Below are positions 22,398 to 31,854 of a stretch of 46,605 bases of DNA, in pieces. How positions within the stretch are numbered: position 1 is the stretch's first letter; every line of letters begins with the position of its first letter. The notes under the pieces are model-generated. The model had not been told where the DNA came from, made no database searches, and saw only the letters and a list, made by a program, of their open reading frames with translations. The position numbers were made by a program, and so were the translations under genes. This DNA is from Candidatus Dormiibacterota bacterium (GTDB taxonomy: Bacteria; Chloroflexota; Dormibacteria; Aeolococcales; Aeolococcaceae), in assembly GCA_003153125.1 (NCBI GenBank), contig PLWW01000129.1:1-46605 (forward strand), written 5' to 3'.

Positions 22398-25004
22398 TCA
22401 GCTCCTCGTCGGGGTGGTGGCGGCCTTGCCGAGGATGCCGTCGACCATGGCCAGGAACTCGGTGACCTTGGCGGGCTTGGTGAGGTAGGCGACCGCGCCC
22501 GCGGCGAGGAGGCGCCGGACCTCGCGTTCGGTGGCGTCGGCGCTGTAGATGACCACCGGTATGGCGGCCGTGTGCGGATCGCCGCGCAGGCGACCGATCA
22601 CCTCGGCGCCGTCGAGGTCGGGGAGGTGGAGGTCGAGAACGATGAGCCCGGGGAGATGCTCGCGCGCCAGCTCCACGGCAATGCTGCCCTGCATGGCGGT
22701 GAGCAGGCGGATGGTCGGGCGCAGGGCGAACACCGACTCCACGAGCGCGATGGTGGCGAGGTTGTCCTCGACGACCAGGACGGTGTGCTCGGCGACGGCG
22801 TCCACAAGAACGGAGGGCGCCCTGGCCGAGACGACCAGGGGCCTGTCGGTGCCTGTCGCCTGCTGGAGGCGCACCGTGAACACGGCCCCCTCGCCGCGCA
22901 CGCTGCGCGCCTCGAGGCTGCCGCCCATGCCCACGGCGAGCTGCCGCGACAGTGCCAGCCCGAGGCCTGTTCCCGGGACGTGGCCGCGCTCCGCCCCGAG
23001 CCGCTCGAACGGCTGGAAGAGGCGCGCGGCGTAACCCTCCTCGAGGCCGGGGCCGTCGTCGATGACGTCGATGTCGACGAAGCCGTCCCGGGCAGCGGCG
23101 CCGACGATGATGTGCCCGCCCTCTGCGCCGTACTTGATGGCGTTGCTGAGCAGGTTCAGGAGCACCTGGACGAGGCGCTGGCGGTCGGCGAGGACGTAGA
23201 TGTCGCCGGCGCCGTCGAGGCGGCTGGTGATGGTGACGCGGCTGGCGGCGGCCGACTGCCCGACCAGGCCGACGGACTCCTCGAGGACGGAGCTGACGTC
23301 GACCGGCTGCAGAGAGAGCGACTCCCGGCCGGCCTCGATGCGGGCGATGTCCAGCACGTCGTTGACCATTCCCAGGAGGTGTGCGCCGGCGCGCTGGATG
23401 GCGTCGATGGCCACCATCTGGTCCTCACGCGGCTCACGCATCTCGAGCAGGTCGCTGAAGCCGAGCATCGCCGCCAGGGGGGTGCGCAGCTCGTGGCTCA
23501 TCCGAGACAGGTACTGGCTCTTGGCGTTGCTGGCCAGCTCCGCGGCGTCTCGAGCCCGGCGAAGCTCGTCGGCCACGCGGTTCTCGTCGCTGATGTCGCG
23601 GTTGATCTCCAGCACCGTGACCGGCGCCCCGTTGGCATCACGGCGCAGGGCCCAGCGGGCGCTGATGGGGAGCGTGCGCCCGTCCTTGGTCCGCTGGACC
23701 AGGTGGCCCTCCCAGTGGTCGTTCTCCAGGAGGTCGGTCAGGATCGAATCGACCGGGACGGGATATTGCGTGTGGAGCAGGTCCTGCGCGTCGGACCCGA
23801 GGGCTTCGGTCGCGCTGAACCCGTAGAGCTCGGACGCGGCCTTGTTCCAGTACTGGTTTTGGCGGGAGGCGAAGTCCCAGCTGAAGATGGCGTCGTGGGC
23901 GAGGTCGAACAGCTCGGCGTTGCGGCGCACCCCGCCGACCAGATGGACGCGGTCCAGGGCAACGGTGATGGACACCGCGTACTGGCTGAGCCGGGCCAGC
24001 TCCTCATCCCCGAACAGCGGGGTGAACGGACCACCGAGCACAGCCAAGTACCCGGCGCCGGCCTCGGAATGGATCGGCGCCACGGCGCTCGGGCCCAGCG
24101 AACTGTTGAACGCAAGGCGCGGCGACTCGGTGATGCCGTCAATGTCGACGTGGAGTTGACCGACGGCAGCGGCTGCGATGCCCGAAGCCGCGAGAACCCG
24201 ACCGTCGAGCGCGATCAACGCACCCGCGCCGCCGAGCAGGCGTGCCGCCCACTCCGACGCGCGCTCGGCGAGAGTCGTTTCATCAGGGGAGTAGAGGAGC
24301 AGTTGGCTGATGGCCAGACGCAGCTGCACCTCCTCGCGCTCGCGCCAGATGCGCCGCAGCCAGACCGGTGGCGAAAGGGCAATCCCCAGCAGGGGCATGC
24401 TCACCAGGACGACGCTGTCGATGGCGAGGTCGGCCGTTGTGCCGGACGCCGCCACGGCGGCCACGCCGGCACCGAGGAGGGCGAGGATGATCCCGGTGAA
24501 CCCCGCGTTCAGCGCGCGAAGCCGGGCGCGCTGCACGGAGGGCAACGCGCCCGACACCCGCCACAGCTTCACAATCGACTCGCCCACCACGGCGCACCAC
24601 GCCAGGACGAGGCTGAGGTCGGCGGCCAGGGCGAGGTGCACCGGGCGCGACGTCGCTTCGCCGAGGTTGGCGACGATGGCGGCGGCCGTGACCAGGAGGA
24701 CGGCGCCTGTCCACAGTAGGAGAGCGCGGCGCCCGACCGGGATCAGGCTGTGGCGGAAGAGGAGAAACGCGCACGCCGACCCCATGAGCAGGGCGAGGCT
24801 GATCACCGTGACCGGCATCCGCGCGGTGCCCGCGGCCTGCGTGATCTGCCCGAGAACCGCGAGGAGCCCGAAGAGTCCGACCGCGAGCGCCAGGTACAGG
24901 CGGCTGCGTCCGCGGTGCCGCAACCATGAGACAAGGGTGAGCAGGCCGAGGATCGCGAGCCCGGCTGACACCGCCCATTGCAGTACCGCGAGTGCCTGGG
25001 TCAC
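22398..25004 (-). CDS. Hybrid sensor histidine kinase (7-8 TM, GAF-like, PAS, HisKA, HATPase, REC)
   Basis: The 868-residue hybrid kinase starts at the GTG at 25004, where CATACT lies 6 nt upstream. The frame stays open 35 codons further but that extension is charged and unlikely. N-terminal residues ~1-225 hold seven or eight membrane helices. A GAF-like region (~235-340) precedes a PAS domain (~350-475, including AIFSWDFASRQNQYWNKAA). HisKA has the phospho-acceptor His504 in SHELRTPLAA. The ATPase domain has NLLSNAIKYG and GTGLGLALS. The receiver domain carries Asp791 in IVLDLHLPDLDG. It would sense a membrane or intracellular cue. No output-regulator gene adjoins it. Confidence 0.9.
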   Translation of the reverse strand: MTQALAVLQWAVSAGLAILGLLTLVSWLRHRGRSRLYLALAVGLFGLLAVLGQITQAAGTARMPVTVISLALLMGSACAFLLFRHSLIPVGRRALLLWTGAVLLVTAAAIVANLGEATSRPVHLALAADLSLVLAWCAVVGESIVKLWRVSGALPSVQRARLRALNAGFTGIILALLGAGVAAVAASGTTADLAIDSVVLVSMPLLGIALSPPVWLRRIWREREEVQLRLAISQLLLYSPDETTLAERASEWAARLLGGAGALIALDGRVLAASGIAAAAVGQLHVDIDGITESPRLAFNSSLGPSAVAPIHSEAGAGYLAVLGGPFTPLFGDEELARLSQYAVSITVALDRVHLVGGVRRNAELFDLAHDAIFSWDFASRQNQYWNKAASELYGFSATEALGSDAQDLLHTQYPVPVDSILTDLLENDHWEGHLVQRTKDGRTLPISARWALRRDANGAPVTVLEINRDISDENRVADELRRARDAAELASNAKSQYLSRMSHELRTPLAAMLGFSDLLEMREPREDQMVAIDAIQRAGAHLLGMVNDVLDIARIEAGRESLSLQPVDVSSVLEESVGLVGQSAAASRVTITSRLDGAGDIYVLADRQRLVQVLLNLLSNAIKYGAEGGHIIVGAAARDGFVDIDVIDDGPGLEEGYAARLFQPFERLGAERGHVPGTGLGLALSRQLAVGMGGSLEARSVRGEGAVFTVRLQQATGTDRPLVVSARAPSVLVDAVAEHTVLVVEDNLATIALVESVFALRPTIRLLTAMQGSIAVELAREHLPGLIVLDLHLPDLDGAEVIGRLRGDPHTAAIPVVIYSADATEREVRRLLAAGAVAYLTKPAKVTEFLAMVDGILGKAATTPTRS

Positions 25005-25010
25005 AGGCCG

Positions 25011-25016
25011 AGTATG
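25011..25016 (-). promoter_or_regulatory. -10-like hexamer CATACT for the histidine kinase
   Basis: The complement of 25011-25016 reads CATACT and is separated by 6 nt from the GTG at 25004. This supports both the chosen start and a leaderless mRNA. Confidence 0.4.
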
Positions 25017-25118
25017 ACGACGGTGTTCCACAGTGAATGCCGGCTGTTTCCGTTCCGCCACCGCGGTCGAACGCGGGTTTCGAGGCAGGCCGGTGGTCCG
25101 GGGCCACACCTGCGGGGA

Positions 25119-25124
25119 GACAAT
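25119..25124 (+). promoter_or_regulatory. -10-like hexamer GACAAT for the methyltransferase-lgt-yggT operon
   Basis: GACAAT ends 7 nt before the GTG at 25132, with the same geometry as other putative leaderless starts here. Confidence 0.35.
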
Positions 25125-25131
25125 CAGCCCG

Positions 25132-25746
25132 GTGCCTCACTACTTCGACACCGACCCGCTGGCGCCCTCGCATCCGCGCGAGGTGGTGCTGAGGCTGCCC
25201 GAGGCCACGGTGCGACTGCACAGTGACGCGGGGGTCTTCGCACGCGGCGCCGTGGACAGCGGAACGATGTTCCTCTTGCGGCGCGCGCCCTCGCCTCCCC
25301 TCGACGGCGACATCCTCGACCTGGGAACGGGCTACGGCCCGATCGCGGTCACGCTCGGGCTACGGTCCCCACAGGCACGGGTGTGGGCCGTCGACATCAA
25401 CCATCGCGCCCTCGAGCTGACGGCTCGCAATGCGGCGCGAGCCGGGGTGGACAACGTGGTCGCGGCGACGCCCGATGAGGTGCCGGGCAGCGTGCGCTTC
25501 GCCGCCATCTACTCCAACCCGCCGGTGCGCATCGGCCTTGCCCTGCTTCATCCGCTGCTCACGGCCTGGCTCGACCGGCTCCATCCGGGCGCGGTCGCGC
25601 ACCTGGTCGTACATCGCCACCTCGGGTCGGATTCGCTGGCGCGGTGGCTGGCCGCGCAGGGCTTCGGGGTGGAACGGGTCGCCTCTCACGACGGCTACCG
25701 GATCCTGTCCGTGCACCCCCGCCCGGTGGTGGGGGATGATCGCTGA
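25132..25746 (+). CDS. RsmC-like class I methyltransferase
   Basis: The 204-residue methyltransferase has HYFDTDPLAPSHPREVVLRL leading in, GVFARGAVDSGTMFLLR, SAM motif I DILDLGTGYGPIAVTLG, the acidic AVDINHRALELTARNA and the catalytic YSNPPVRIG. This NPP motif in place of DPPY-type signatures is typical of RsmC/RlmG-type small methyltransferases acting on guanine N2 of rRNA. It is a short, single-domain form (the E. coli protein is a tandem duplication). The frame is open upstream to 25033, but the GTG at 25132 fits homology and the -10. Its stop abuts the lgt ATG. Confidence 0.85.
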   Translation: MPHYFDTDPLAPSHPREVVLRLPEATVRLHSDAGVFARGAVDSGTMFLLRRAPSPPLDGDILDLGTGYGPIAVTLGLRSPQARVWAVDINHRALELTARNAARAGVDNVVAATPDEVPGSVRFAAIYSNPPVRIGLALLHPLLTAWLDRLHPGAVAHLVVHRHLGSDSLARWLAAQGFGVERVASHDGYRILSVHPRPVVGDDR

Positions 25747-26604
25747 ATGGTCATCCCTGCGTCCGATGCCGCCCTCGGGATCATCCGCATCGACATCGAC
25801 CCGGTGATCCACATCGGCAGCCTGTCGGTGCACTGGTACGGCGTCATGTACGCCCTGGCCTTCCTCGTGGCCTTCCGCTACGGGGTGCTGCCCCACCTGG
25901 TTCCGCGCGGTGTGGACCGCGGCACGGCGGAACGCGGCTTGGTCTGGACGATCATCTTCGGGCTGCTGGGAGCGCGTCTGTACTACGTGGTCCAGCAACC
26001 GAACCTCGGCGACTATCTCCACGACCCGGTTCGCATCATCGCCGTCTGGGAAGGGGGCATGGCCTTCTTCGGCGCCATCATGGCGGGGCTCGCCACGGTC
26101 ACGGTGTTCGCGTGGCGCAACCGTTTGTCCACATGGCTGATGTGGGACGCGGCGGTGATCTTTGCGGTCGTCGGTCAGCCGATCGGCCGTATCGGCAACG
26201 TCATCAACGGCGACATCCTCGGGGCGGCGAGCACCCTGCCCTGGGCCACCGCGTACGTCAACCCCCATGCGGTCCTGCAGACCGGGTTTCAGCTCTGCAC
26301 GACGTCCAGCTGCACCGCGTACCAGCCCGCGGCGGTGTACGAGGCCATCGGCACCATCCTCATCGGGGTGATCCTCTTCGCGCTGCGCCGCCGCGGAGTG
26401 CGCAACGGCGCGCTCGCTGTGGCCTACATTCCCCTCTATGCGGTCAGCCAGCTCATCCTCTTCCAGTTCCGCGCCAGCGAGCCCGTTCTCGGCCTCGGTC
26501 TGCACCAGGCGCAGTGGACGGCGCTGGTGATCCTTCTCGTGGTGGCGCCGCTGGTGTTCTTCGCCTGGCGACGCCACCTCGACACCGTGGCGGCCCCGGC
26601 GTGA
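25747..26604 (+). CDS. lgt: Prolipoprotein diacylglyceryl transferase
   Basis: The 285-residue membrane enzyme attaches diacylglycerol to the lipobox cysteine of exported lipoproteins, such as the two propeller proteins in this window. It has HWYGVMYALAFLVA, the GLLGARLYYVV segment, VWEGGMAFFGAIMAG, and the signature GQPIGRIGNVINGDILG with the essential Arg and Asn. QPAAVYEA comes before the last helices. The ATG follows directly on the methyltransferase stop, and the end overlaps the YggT start (GTGA). Confidence 0.95.
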   Translation: MVIPASDAALGIIRIDIDPVIHIGSLSVHWYGVMYALAFLVAFRYGVLPHLVPRGVDRGTAERGLVWTIIFGLLGARLYYVVQQPNLGDYLHDPVRIIAVWEGGMAFFGAIMAGLATVTVFAWRNRLSTWLMWDAAVIFAVVGQPIGRIGNVINGDILGAASTLPWATAYVNPHAVLQTGFQLCTTSSCTAYQPAAVYEAIGTILIGVILFALRRRGVRNGALAVAYIPLYAVSQLILFQFRASEPVLGLGLHQAQWTALVILLVVAPLVFFAWRRHLDTVAAPA

Positions 26605-27161
26605 TCGGCAACGACACCCTGGCGTCCGTCGTCGACCTGCTCTTCACCATCCTCGAGCTTCTCGTGTTCGCCCGAGTGATGCTGTCGTGGCTGCCGATCA
26701 GCCCCTGGAACCCGATCGCGCGATGGCTGGTGCGCATCGTCGACCCCATCCTGCGCCCCTTCCGGCGCGTGCTCCCGGCCTTCAGCGGCGTCGATTTCTC
26801 TCCGTTGCTCGCCCTGGCGGTGCTCTACGTGCTCCAGCAGGTGGCCCATTCGCTGCTGACCGTCGGCGCGGTGTCACCTGGGCTTGCCGTGCTCGAGGTG
26901 GTGCGCCAGGTCGTGCTCGGGATCATCGTGTTCTTCTGCATCGTCCTGTTCGTGCGGCTGCTCTTCTCGCTGTTCCACGCCGATCCCTGGCACCCCATCG
27001 TGGTGATGGTGCGACGCTTCACCGACCCGCTGGTGCGCCCCTTCGCGGGCCTGGTCCCGCGCGGCGCTGCCATGGACGGCGGCGCCGCGATCGCCTTCCT
27101 GGTGTTCCTTGTGCTGTTCTTTGTCGGACGCGCGCTCTTCGATGCCGTCGGGACGTTCTGA
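26601..27161 (+). CDS. YggT family membrane protein (two repeats)
   Basis: The 186-residue protein contains two YggT repeats, each with a membrane helix, a WxPxxPxx-like turn and a DPxLRPFRR-type end: LSWLPISPWNPIARWLVRIVDPILRPFRR and, shifted, HADPWHPIVVMVRRFTDPLVRPFAG. YggT proteins are often encoded near cell-division or envelope genes, and a precise activity is not established. The GTG at 26601 overlaps the lgt stop. The reading frame is open much further upstream inside lgt, but that part is a shadow. Confidence 0.85.
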   Translation: MIGNDTLASVVDLLFTILELLVFARVMLSWLPISPWNPIARWLVRIVDPILRPFRRVLPAFSGVDFSPLLALAVLYVLQQVAHSLLTVGAVSPGLAVLEVVRQVVLGIIVFFCIVLFVRLLFSLFHADPWHPIVVMVRRFTDPLVRPFAGLVPRGAAMDGGAAIAFLVFLVLFFVGRALFDAVGTF

Positions 27162-27176
27162 GCGTCGGTCGGCGCG

Positions 27177-30100
27177 CTAACCGCGCCGTCCCGCTCCCCA
27201 CGCCTCTCGTTCTGGCGCCCGCACGCGGAGGGTCTCGAGCCGGTAGGCTCCGGCACCGAGAAGCAACTCCACGGCACGCTCCATCGCCGGCCCCGGCTCG
27301 ACGGTGAAGTCATCGTCGAGGGCGATGTCGTCGATCGACTCGGCGCTCTCCACGTGGATGACCACAGGCGCCTCACCGGTGTGCTCGGCGATCGCCCTGT
27401 GCAACGGCCCCACGAGGTCGTGCTGGTCGGGGCCGAGGCGGACATGCACCACGCTGTTGCGCCGCCATGCGACAAGACGGGGATCGTCGATCGCGAAGAT
27501 GGCGTCGGCGCGGATCTTGGCGGGCTCGTTGTCGCGCTCCTCGTCGTCCGCGCCGCTCGGTGCAGGGCGGCCGATCTCAACCTTTCCGCGAATGATCACC
27601 ACCGCGTCGGGGCGAAGCAGCTCCGCCACCTCCTCGAAGACGCGGTTGAACACCACGACCTCACACGACCCGGTCAGGTCCTCGACCTGCAGGAAGGCCA
27701 TGCGCTGCCCCGTGGTGCTCTTGCGGGGGACGAAGGCGCGCACGTCGCGGATGCACCCGCCAACCTGGACGACAAGACCGTCGAGGTGCGCCCCCATCTC
27801 GTTGATGGAGGTGTCGACGCGCTCCTGGAGGGTCGCGGCGATGCGTCGCAGGGGGTGGTCGCTGAGGTACATGCCGAGCAGGTCCCGCTCCCATGCCAGC
27901 CAGGACTCGTCGCCTCCGTTGGACCCCGCGTCGGCGGCTGCGGGTGTGTGCGGGATGAGCGTGCCCATGATGTCGACGGAGTCACCGAAGAGGGCCGTCT
28001 GGCCGAGGTCCCGCTCGCGGCGCACCGCCGCGGCGTGGTCCATGACCGAGTCGAGCTGACGGAGCAGCCGGTGGCGGTCGCCGAGCGGGTCGAGTGCTCC
28101 GCACTGGATCAGTGATTCCAGAACGCGCCGGTTGAGGTCGCGGCTCTCGACCCGCATGCACAGGTCGAGGAGGCTGGTGAAGGGGCCCTCCCTGTCGCGG
28201 GCGGCGATGACCGAATCGATGACGCCGACGCCGACGTTCTTGATGTGCTGGAGCCCGAACAGGATCTCTGCTTCGGCGGCGTTGCCGACCCCGAACCCGG
28301 CTCCACTGCGGTTGATGTCGGGCTTGTGGACGACAAGTCCGTGGGCGTGAGCGTCGAGGATGGTCTGTTTCAGCTTGTCGAAGTCCCCGCCGCGGCTGTT
28401 GAGCAGTGCCGCCATGTACTCGAGCGGGTGGTTCGCCTTGAGGTATGCGGTCTGGTACGAGATCAGGCCGTACGCCACCGAGTGAGCCTTGTTGAACCCG
28501 TAGCCGGCAAAGTGGGCCATGAGGTCGAAGAGCTCGGCGGCGCGGTCGGGCTCAACGCTTCGCTGCGCCGCGCCCTCGAGGAACTTGGCGCGCTGTTTGG
28601 CCATCTTCTGCTTGTCCTTCTTGCCCATGGCGCCGCGCAGCAGGTCGGCCTCACCGAGCGTGAAACCGGCCACGGCCTGGGCGATCTTCATGACCTGGTC
28701 CTGGTAGACCATGGTGCCGTGGGTCTCGGCGAGAACAGGCTCAAGCAACCCCTCGAGGCCCTCCGGGTACTCGACGGCCAGCTCTCCGCGCTTGCGCTTC
28801 ATGTAGAGGTCGACCACCCCACCCTCGATCGGGCCCGGGCGGTTGAGGGCGACGGCCACGCCGAGGTCCTCGAGCGTCCGCGGCTGCATGTCGATGAGGA
28901 TTCGCTTGGCGAAGGTGGCCTCCAGCTGGAACACACCGTGCGTGTCCGCCTTGCAGAGCAGCGCGTACGTTGCCGCGTCGTCGAGGGGGATGTCGTCGAT
29001 GTCGATGAGCCGCCCGGTCGACGCCTCGATCATTCGCAGCGCCTCCTCGATGACGGTCAGGTTGGCGAGGCCGAGGAAATCGATCTTCAACAGGCCAACC
29101 CTGGAGATGCCCTCCATGTCGAACATGGTCACGGCGGTGCTGCGGTCACCCGTCGTGGAGCGCTGCAACGGCACGATGTTGGTGAGCGGCTCGGCGCCGA
29201 TGACCACTCCCGCCGCGTGCGTCGACGCGTTGCGGCAGATCCCCTCGAGCCGGCGTGCGTTGTCGATGACCTGGCGCGCCCAGCCCTCACTCTCGTAGAG
29301 GCCGCGCAGCTCCCTGCTGTCCGCGAGCGCCTTGTCCAGCGTGATCTTCACGCTCAGCGGCACCAGCTTGGCGAGACGATCGACGTCGGGAAGTGGCACG
29401 TTGAGGACGCGGCCGACATCGCGGATGGCGGCGCGGGCGGCCATCGTCCCGAAGGTGATGATCTGCGCGACGTGGTCCTCGCCGTACTTCTTCTGCACGT
29501 ACTGCAGGACACGGTCGCGACGGCGGTCGTCGAAATCGATGTCGATGTCGGGCATCTCGACGCGTTCGCGGTTGAGGAAGCGCTCGAAGATGAGCCCGTA
29601 GCGAAGCGGGCAGATATTGGTGATGCGCAACACGTACGCCACCAGCGAGCCGGCCGAGCTGCCCCTCCCAGGGCCCACCACGACGCCGTCCGCGCGAGCC
29701 GCCCGGATCAGGTCCCAGACAATCAGGAAGTAGGGTGCGAAGCCGGTCGTCTCGATGACATCGAGCTCCATCGCGAGGCGCTCCCTCGCCTCCGTCGTGA
29801 TGCCGTCACCGTAGCGCTCGCGCAGGCCCACCTCGCACAGCTCACGCAGGTAGCTCGCCGGCGTCTTCCCGGGCGGGATCGGCGAGTAGGTCGGCAGGAG
29901 GTTGCCACCCAGCTTGAGCTCGAGGTCGCACAGGTCGGCGACGGCAAGGGTGTTGCGCACCGCGTCGCCGTACTGAGCGAAGCGATCGCGCATCTCAGCA
30001 CCACTGGTCACGGAGAAGTGCGGCCCGGCGAAACGGAAGCGGCGTTCATCGTCGCGCCGCGCCTGCGTCTGGATGCAGAGGAGGATGTCATGCGCCTCGG

Positions 30101-30782
30101 CGTCGTCGACGCCGATGTAGTGGGCGTCGTTGGTGGCCACCAATGGCAGGCCGGTGCGCCGGGCGATCTCCAGCAGGCCGCTGCGGATCGCCTCCTCCTC
30201 GGCGATGCCGTGGTCCATGATCTCGAGGAAATACCCGTCGGGGCCGAAGATCTCCATGTGCTGGCGGGCGACTCCCTCGGCGGCGTCCATGTCACCGGTG
30301 AGGATTGCCTGGGGCAGCTCGCCGCCGATGCACGCGGAGAGGCAGATGAGCCCGTCGGCGTGCTCCGCCATCAACTCCTTGTCGATGCGCGGCTTGTAGT
30401 AGTAGCCCTCGAGGTGCGACTTGCTGACCAGCTGGATGAGGTTGCGGTAGCCCGTCTCGTTGCGCGCCAGGAGGATGAGGTGGTTGGGATCACGGTCGGT
30501 CCTTCCCTCCTTGTCGTGGCGCGACCGTGGCGCCATGTACATCTCGCAACCGATGATCGGTTTGATGCCCGCAGCCTTTGCCGACGTGTAGAACTTGACG
30601 GCACCGTAGAGCGCGCCGTGGTCCGTGATCGCCAGGGCCGGCTGGCCAAGGCGCTTGGCTGTGCCAACGAGGTCGGCGATGCGCGACGCGCCGTCGAGCA
30701 GCGAGTACTCGGTGTGCGTGTGCAGGTGTACGAAGGGCTCGGTCCCCGCGTCATCTGCACCGGTCGTCGGTGTGCTGGCCAT
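27177..30782 (-). CDS. dnaE: DNA polymerase III alpha subunit
   Basis: The 1201-residue replicative polymerase starts with the PHP domain (HLHTHTEYSLLDGA, ITDHGALYGAV), which keeps the metal-site His and Asp residues. The polymerase core has GPGRGSSAGSLVAYVL and the catalytic PDIDIDFDD. Thumb and finger segments (RPGPIEGGVVDLYM, GYGFNKAHSVAYGLISYQTAYLK) and an OB-fold (IRDVRAFVPRKSTTGQRMAFLQVEDLTG) follow, plus a C-terminal domain. The ATG at 30782 is preferred because AGGAG precedes it. An in-frame GTG at 30821 adds 13 residues. It is divergent from the DedA gene and has no operon partner here. Confidence 0.96.
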   Translation of the reverse strand: MASTPTTGADDAGTEPFVHLHTHTEYSLLDGASRIADLVGTAKRLGQPALAITDHGALYGAVKFYTSAKAAGIKPIIGCEMYMAPRSRHDKEGRTDRDPNHLILLARNETGYRNLIQLVSKSHLEGYYYKPRIDKELMAEHADGLICLSACIGGELPQAILTGDMDAAEGVARQHMEIFGPDGYFLEIMDHGIAEEEAIRSGLLEIARRTGLPLVATNDAHYIGVDDAEAHDILLCIQTQARRDDERRFRFAGPHFSVTSGAEMRDRFAQYGDAVRNTLAVADLCDLELKLGGNLLPTYSPIPPGKTPASYLRELCEVGLRERYGDGITTEARERLAMELDVIETTGFAPYFLIVWDLIRAARADGVVVGPGRGSSAGSLVAYVLRITNICPLRYGLIFERFLNRERVEMPDIDIDFDDRRRDRVLQYVQKKYGEDHVAQIITFGTMAARAAIRDVGRVLNVPLPDVDRLAKLVPLSVKITLDKALADSRELRGLYESEGWARQVIDNARRLEGICRNASTHAAGVVIGAEPLTNIVPLQRSTTGDRSTAVTMFDMEGISRVGLLKIDFLGLANLTVIEEALRMIEASTGRLIDIDDIPLDDAATYALLCKADTHGVFQLEATFAKRILIDMQPRTLEDLGVAVALNRPGPIEGGVVDLYMKRKRGELAVEYPEGLEGLLEPVLAETHGTMVYQDQVMKIAQAVAGFTLGEADLLRGAMGKKDKQKMAKQRAKFLEGAAQRSVEPDRAAELFDLMAHFAGYGFNKAHSVAYGLISYQTAYLKANHPLEYMAALLNSRGGDFDKLKQTILDAHAHGLVVHKPDINRSGAGFGVGNAAEAEILFGLQHIKNVGVGVIDSVIAARDREGPFTSLLDLCMRVESRDLNRRVLESLIQCGALDPLGDRHRLLRQLDSVMDHAAAVRRERDLGQTALFGDSVDIMGTLIPHTPAAADAGSNGGDESWLAWERDLLGMYLSDHPLRRIAATLQERVDTSINEMGAHLDGLVVQVGGCIRDVRAFVPRKSTTGQRMAFLQVEDLTGSCEVVVFNRVFEEVAELLRPDAVVIIRGKVEIGRPAPSGADDEERDNEPAKIRADAIFAIDDPRLVAWRRNSVVHVRLGPDQHDLVGPLHRAIAEHTGEAPVVIHVESAESIDDIALDDDFTVEPGPAMERAVELLLGAGAYRLETLRVRAPEREAWGAGRRG

Positions 30783-30882
30783 GCTCTCCTCGCGCGCTGA
30801 CGAACGGACGTACGGTATCACTCAGGCGGGAGGGTCGATGACCGGGGCGGCCGCGCGGCGCAGACATCGATCGCTTCCCCTG

Positions 30883-30888
30883 TAATCT
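30883..30888 (+). promoter_or_regulatory. -10-like hexamer TAATCT for the DedA gene
   Basis: TAATCT ends 9 nt before the GTG at 30898, leaving a leader of a few bases at most. No Shine-Dalgarno lies between. Confidence 0.4.
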
Positions 30889-30897
30889 GCGCTCCCC

Positions 30898-31854
30898 GTG
30901 GACTTTCTCACCGGCCTGCACGGCGCCGTCGCGACGGTGCTGATCTGCGTCCTCCTCTTCGTCGACGAGGCGGGCGTGCCTCTGCCGTTCATTCCCAACG
31001 AGGTCCTGCTCATCGTCGCCGGCCTGCTCATCGCGGCGGGAAGCCTGAACCCGTTCATCTTCTATCCCATCGCGTGCGTTGCCCTCTACGGCGGTTCGTT
31101 CACCGGGTACAGCTGGGCGAAGCGGGTGGGCCCCCGCCAGTTGCGCCGGGTGGCGACCATGCTGCGCGCCACCAAGCCCTACGACAGGGCGACACGCCGG
31201 CTGGCCAACGCGGACGCTCGCCACATCGCGCTGAGCCGTGTGATCCCGGGGATCCGGGTGTACGCCACCCTGTGCGCCGGCGCGGCGCAGGTGCCGGTGC
31301 GGACCTTCTGGGAGGCCAACGTGCCGGCGATCCTCGGCTGGGTCGCCGTGATGACCGGGATCGGGTTCGTCGCCGGCGTGCCTGCGGAGCATTTCCTCAC
31401 CGCCGTCGAGGCCCAGCTCTTCAACTTCGCCCTCAGCGGCGGGTTGCTCGTGGCCCTGGGCCTGATCGCATACCGGGCGGCGCGGCGCGCTCCCGACCCG
31501 CGACGCGAGCCGGCCTCCGGCCCCTTCCACGGCCTCGCGACCCGCGACCGCTATTGGCTGGCAGGCGCGGTCGATGCGGGGATTGTCGCCACCGTCGTCG
31601 CGGGATTCGACCGCATCACCCGGGCGGTGCTGCACTTCAAGTACCAGATCCTCCCCGAGGGCCGGTACGACGTCGGCGTGATCGTGCTGGCCATCGCGCT
31701 GGCATACATCGTGGTCAGCCGGCGCAGTTCCACCGGCGAGACGGCGGGCGAGAGGCTCTTCGACGTGAGTTACATGCACCACCGGCCGCGCACGCCCATA
31801 GCCCCCGATCCCTGCGACGACGATGAGGCCGACGGCGATGTTGGGGCGGTGTAG
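30898..31854 (+). CDS. DedA-family membrane protein with C-terminal extension
   Basis: The 318-residue protein has a DedA/SNARE-associated core in residues ~1-205: VDEAGVPLPFIPNEVLLIVAG, then the GGSFTGYSWAKRVG glycine stretch, and SRVIPGIRVYATLCAGAAQVP, which matches the conserved R-x-x-P-x-x-R element of DedA transporters/flippases. DedA proteins are usually ~200-220 residues. Here about 110 more follow, with two further spans (~225-245 and ~265-282) and an acidic tail. DedA proteins help recycle undecaprenyl or other phospholipids and maintain membrane potential. The role of the extension is unknown. The start is GTG behind a -10-like TAATCT. Confidence 0.8.
   Translation: MDFLTGLHGAVATVLICVLLFVDEAGVPLPFIPNEVLLIVAGLLIAAGSLNPFIFYPIACVALYGGSFTGYSWAKRVGPRQLRRVATMLRATKPYDRATRRLANADARHIALSRVIPGIRVYATLCAGAAQVPVRTFWEANVPAILGWVAVMTGIGFVAGVPAEHFLTAVEAQLFNFALSGGLLVALGLIAYRAARRAPDPRREPASGPFHGLATRDRYWLAGAVDAGIVATVVAGFDRITRAVLHFKYQILPEGRYDVGVIVLAIALAYIVVSRRSSTGETAGERLFDVSYMHHRPRTPIAPDPCDDDEADGDVGAV

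Noticed and set aside
22254..24719. 821-codon open frame opposite the histidine kinase
   Set aside because: Antisense to a gene with intact HisKA, ATPase and receiver motifs; its own translation has no motifs and would also overlap the ferredoxin gene.
28245..30800. 851-codon open frame on the plus strand opposite dnaE
   Set aside because: It lies wholly antisense to an unambiguous dnaE. Long antisense frames are expected at this G+C, and the translation is low-complexity, rich in Arg, Asp, Val and Leu with no domain.
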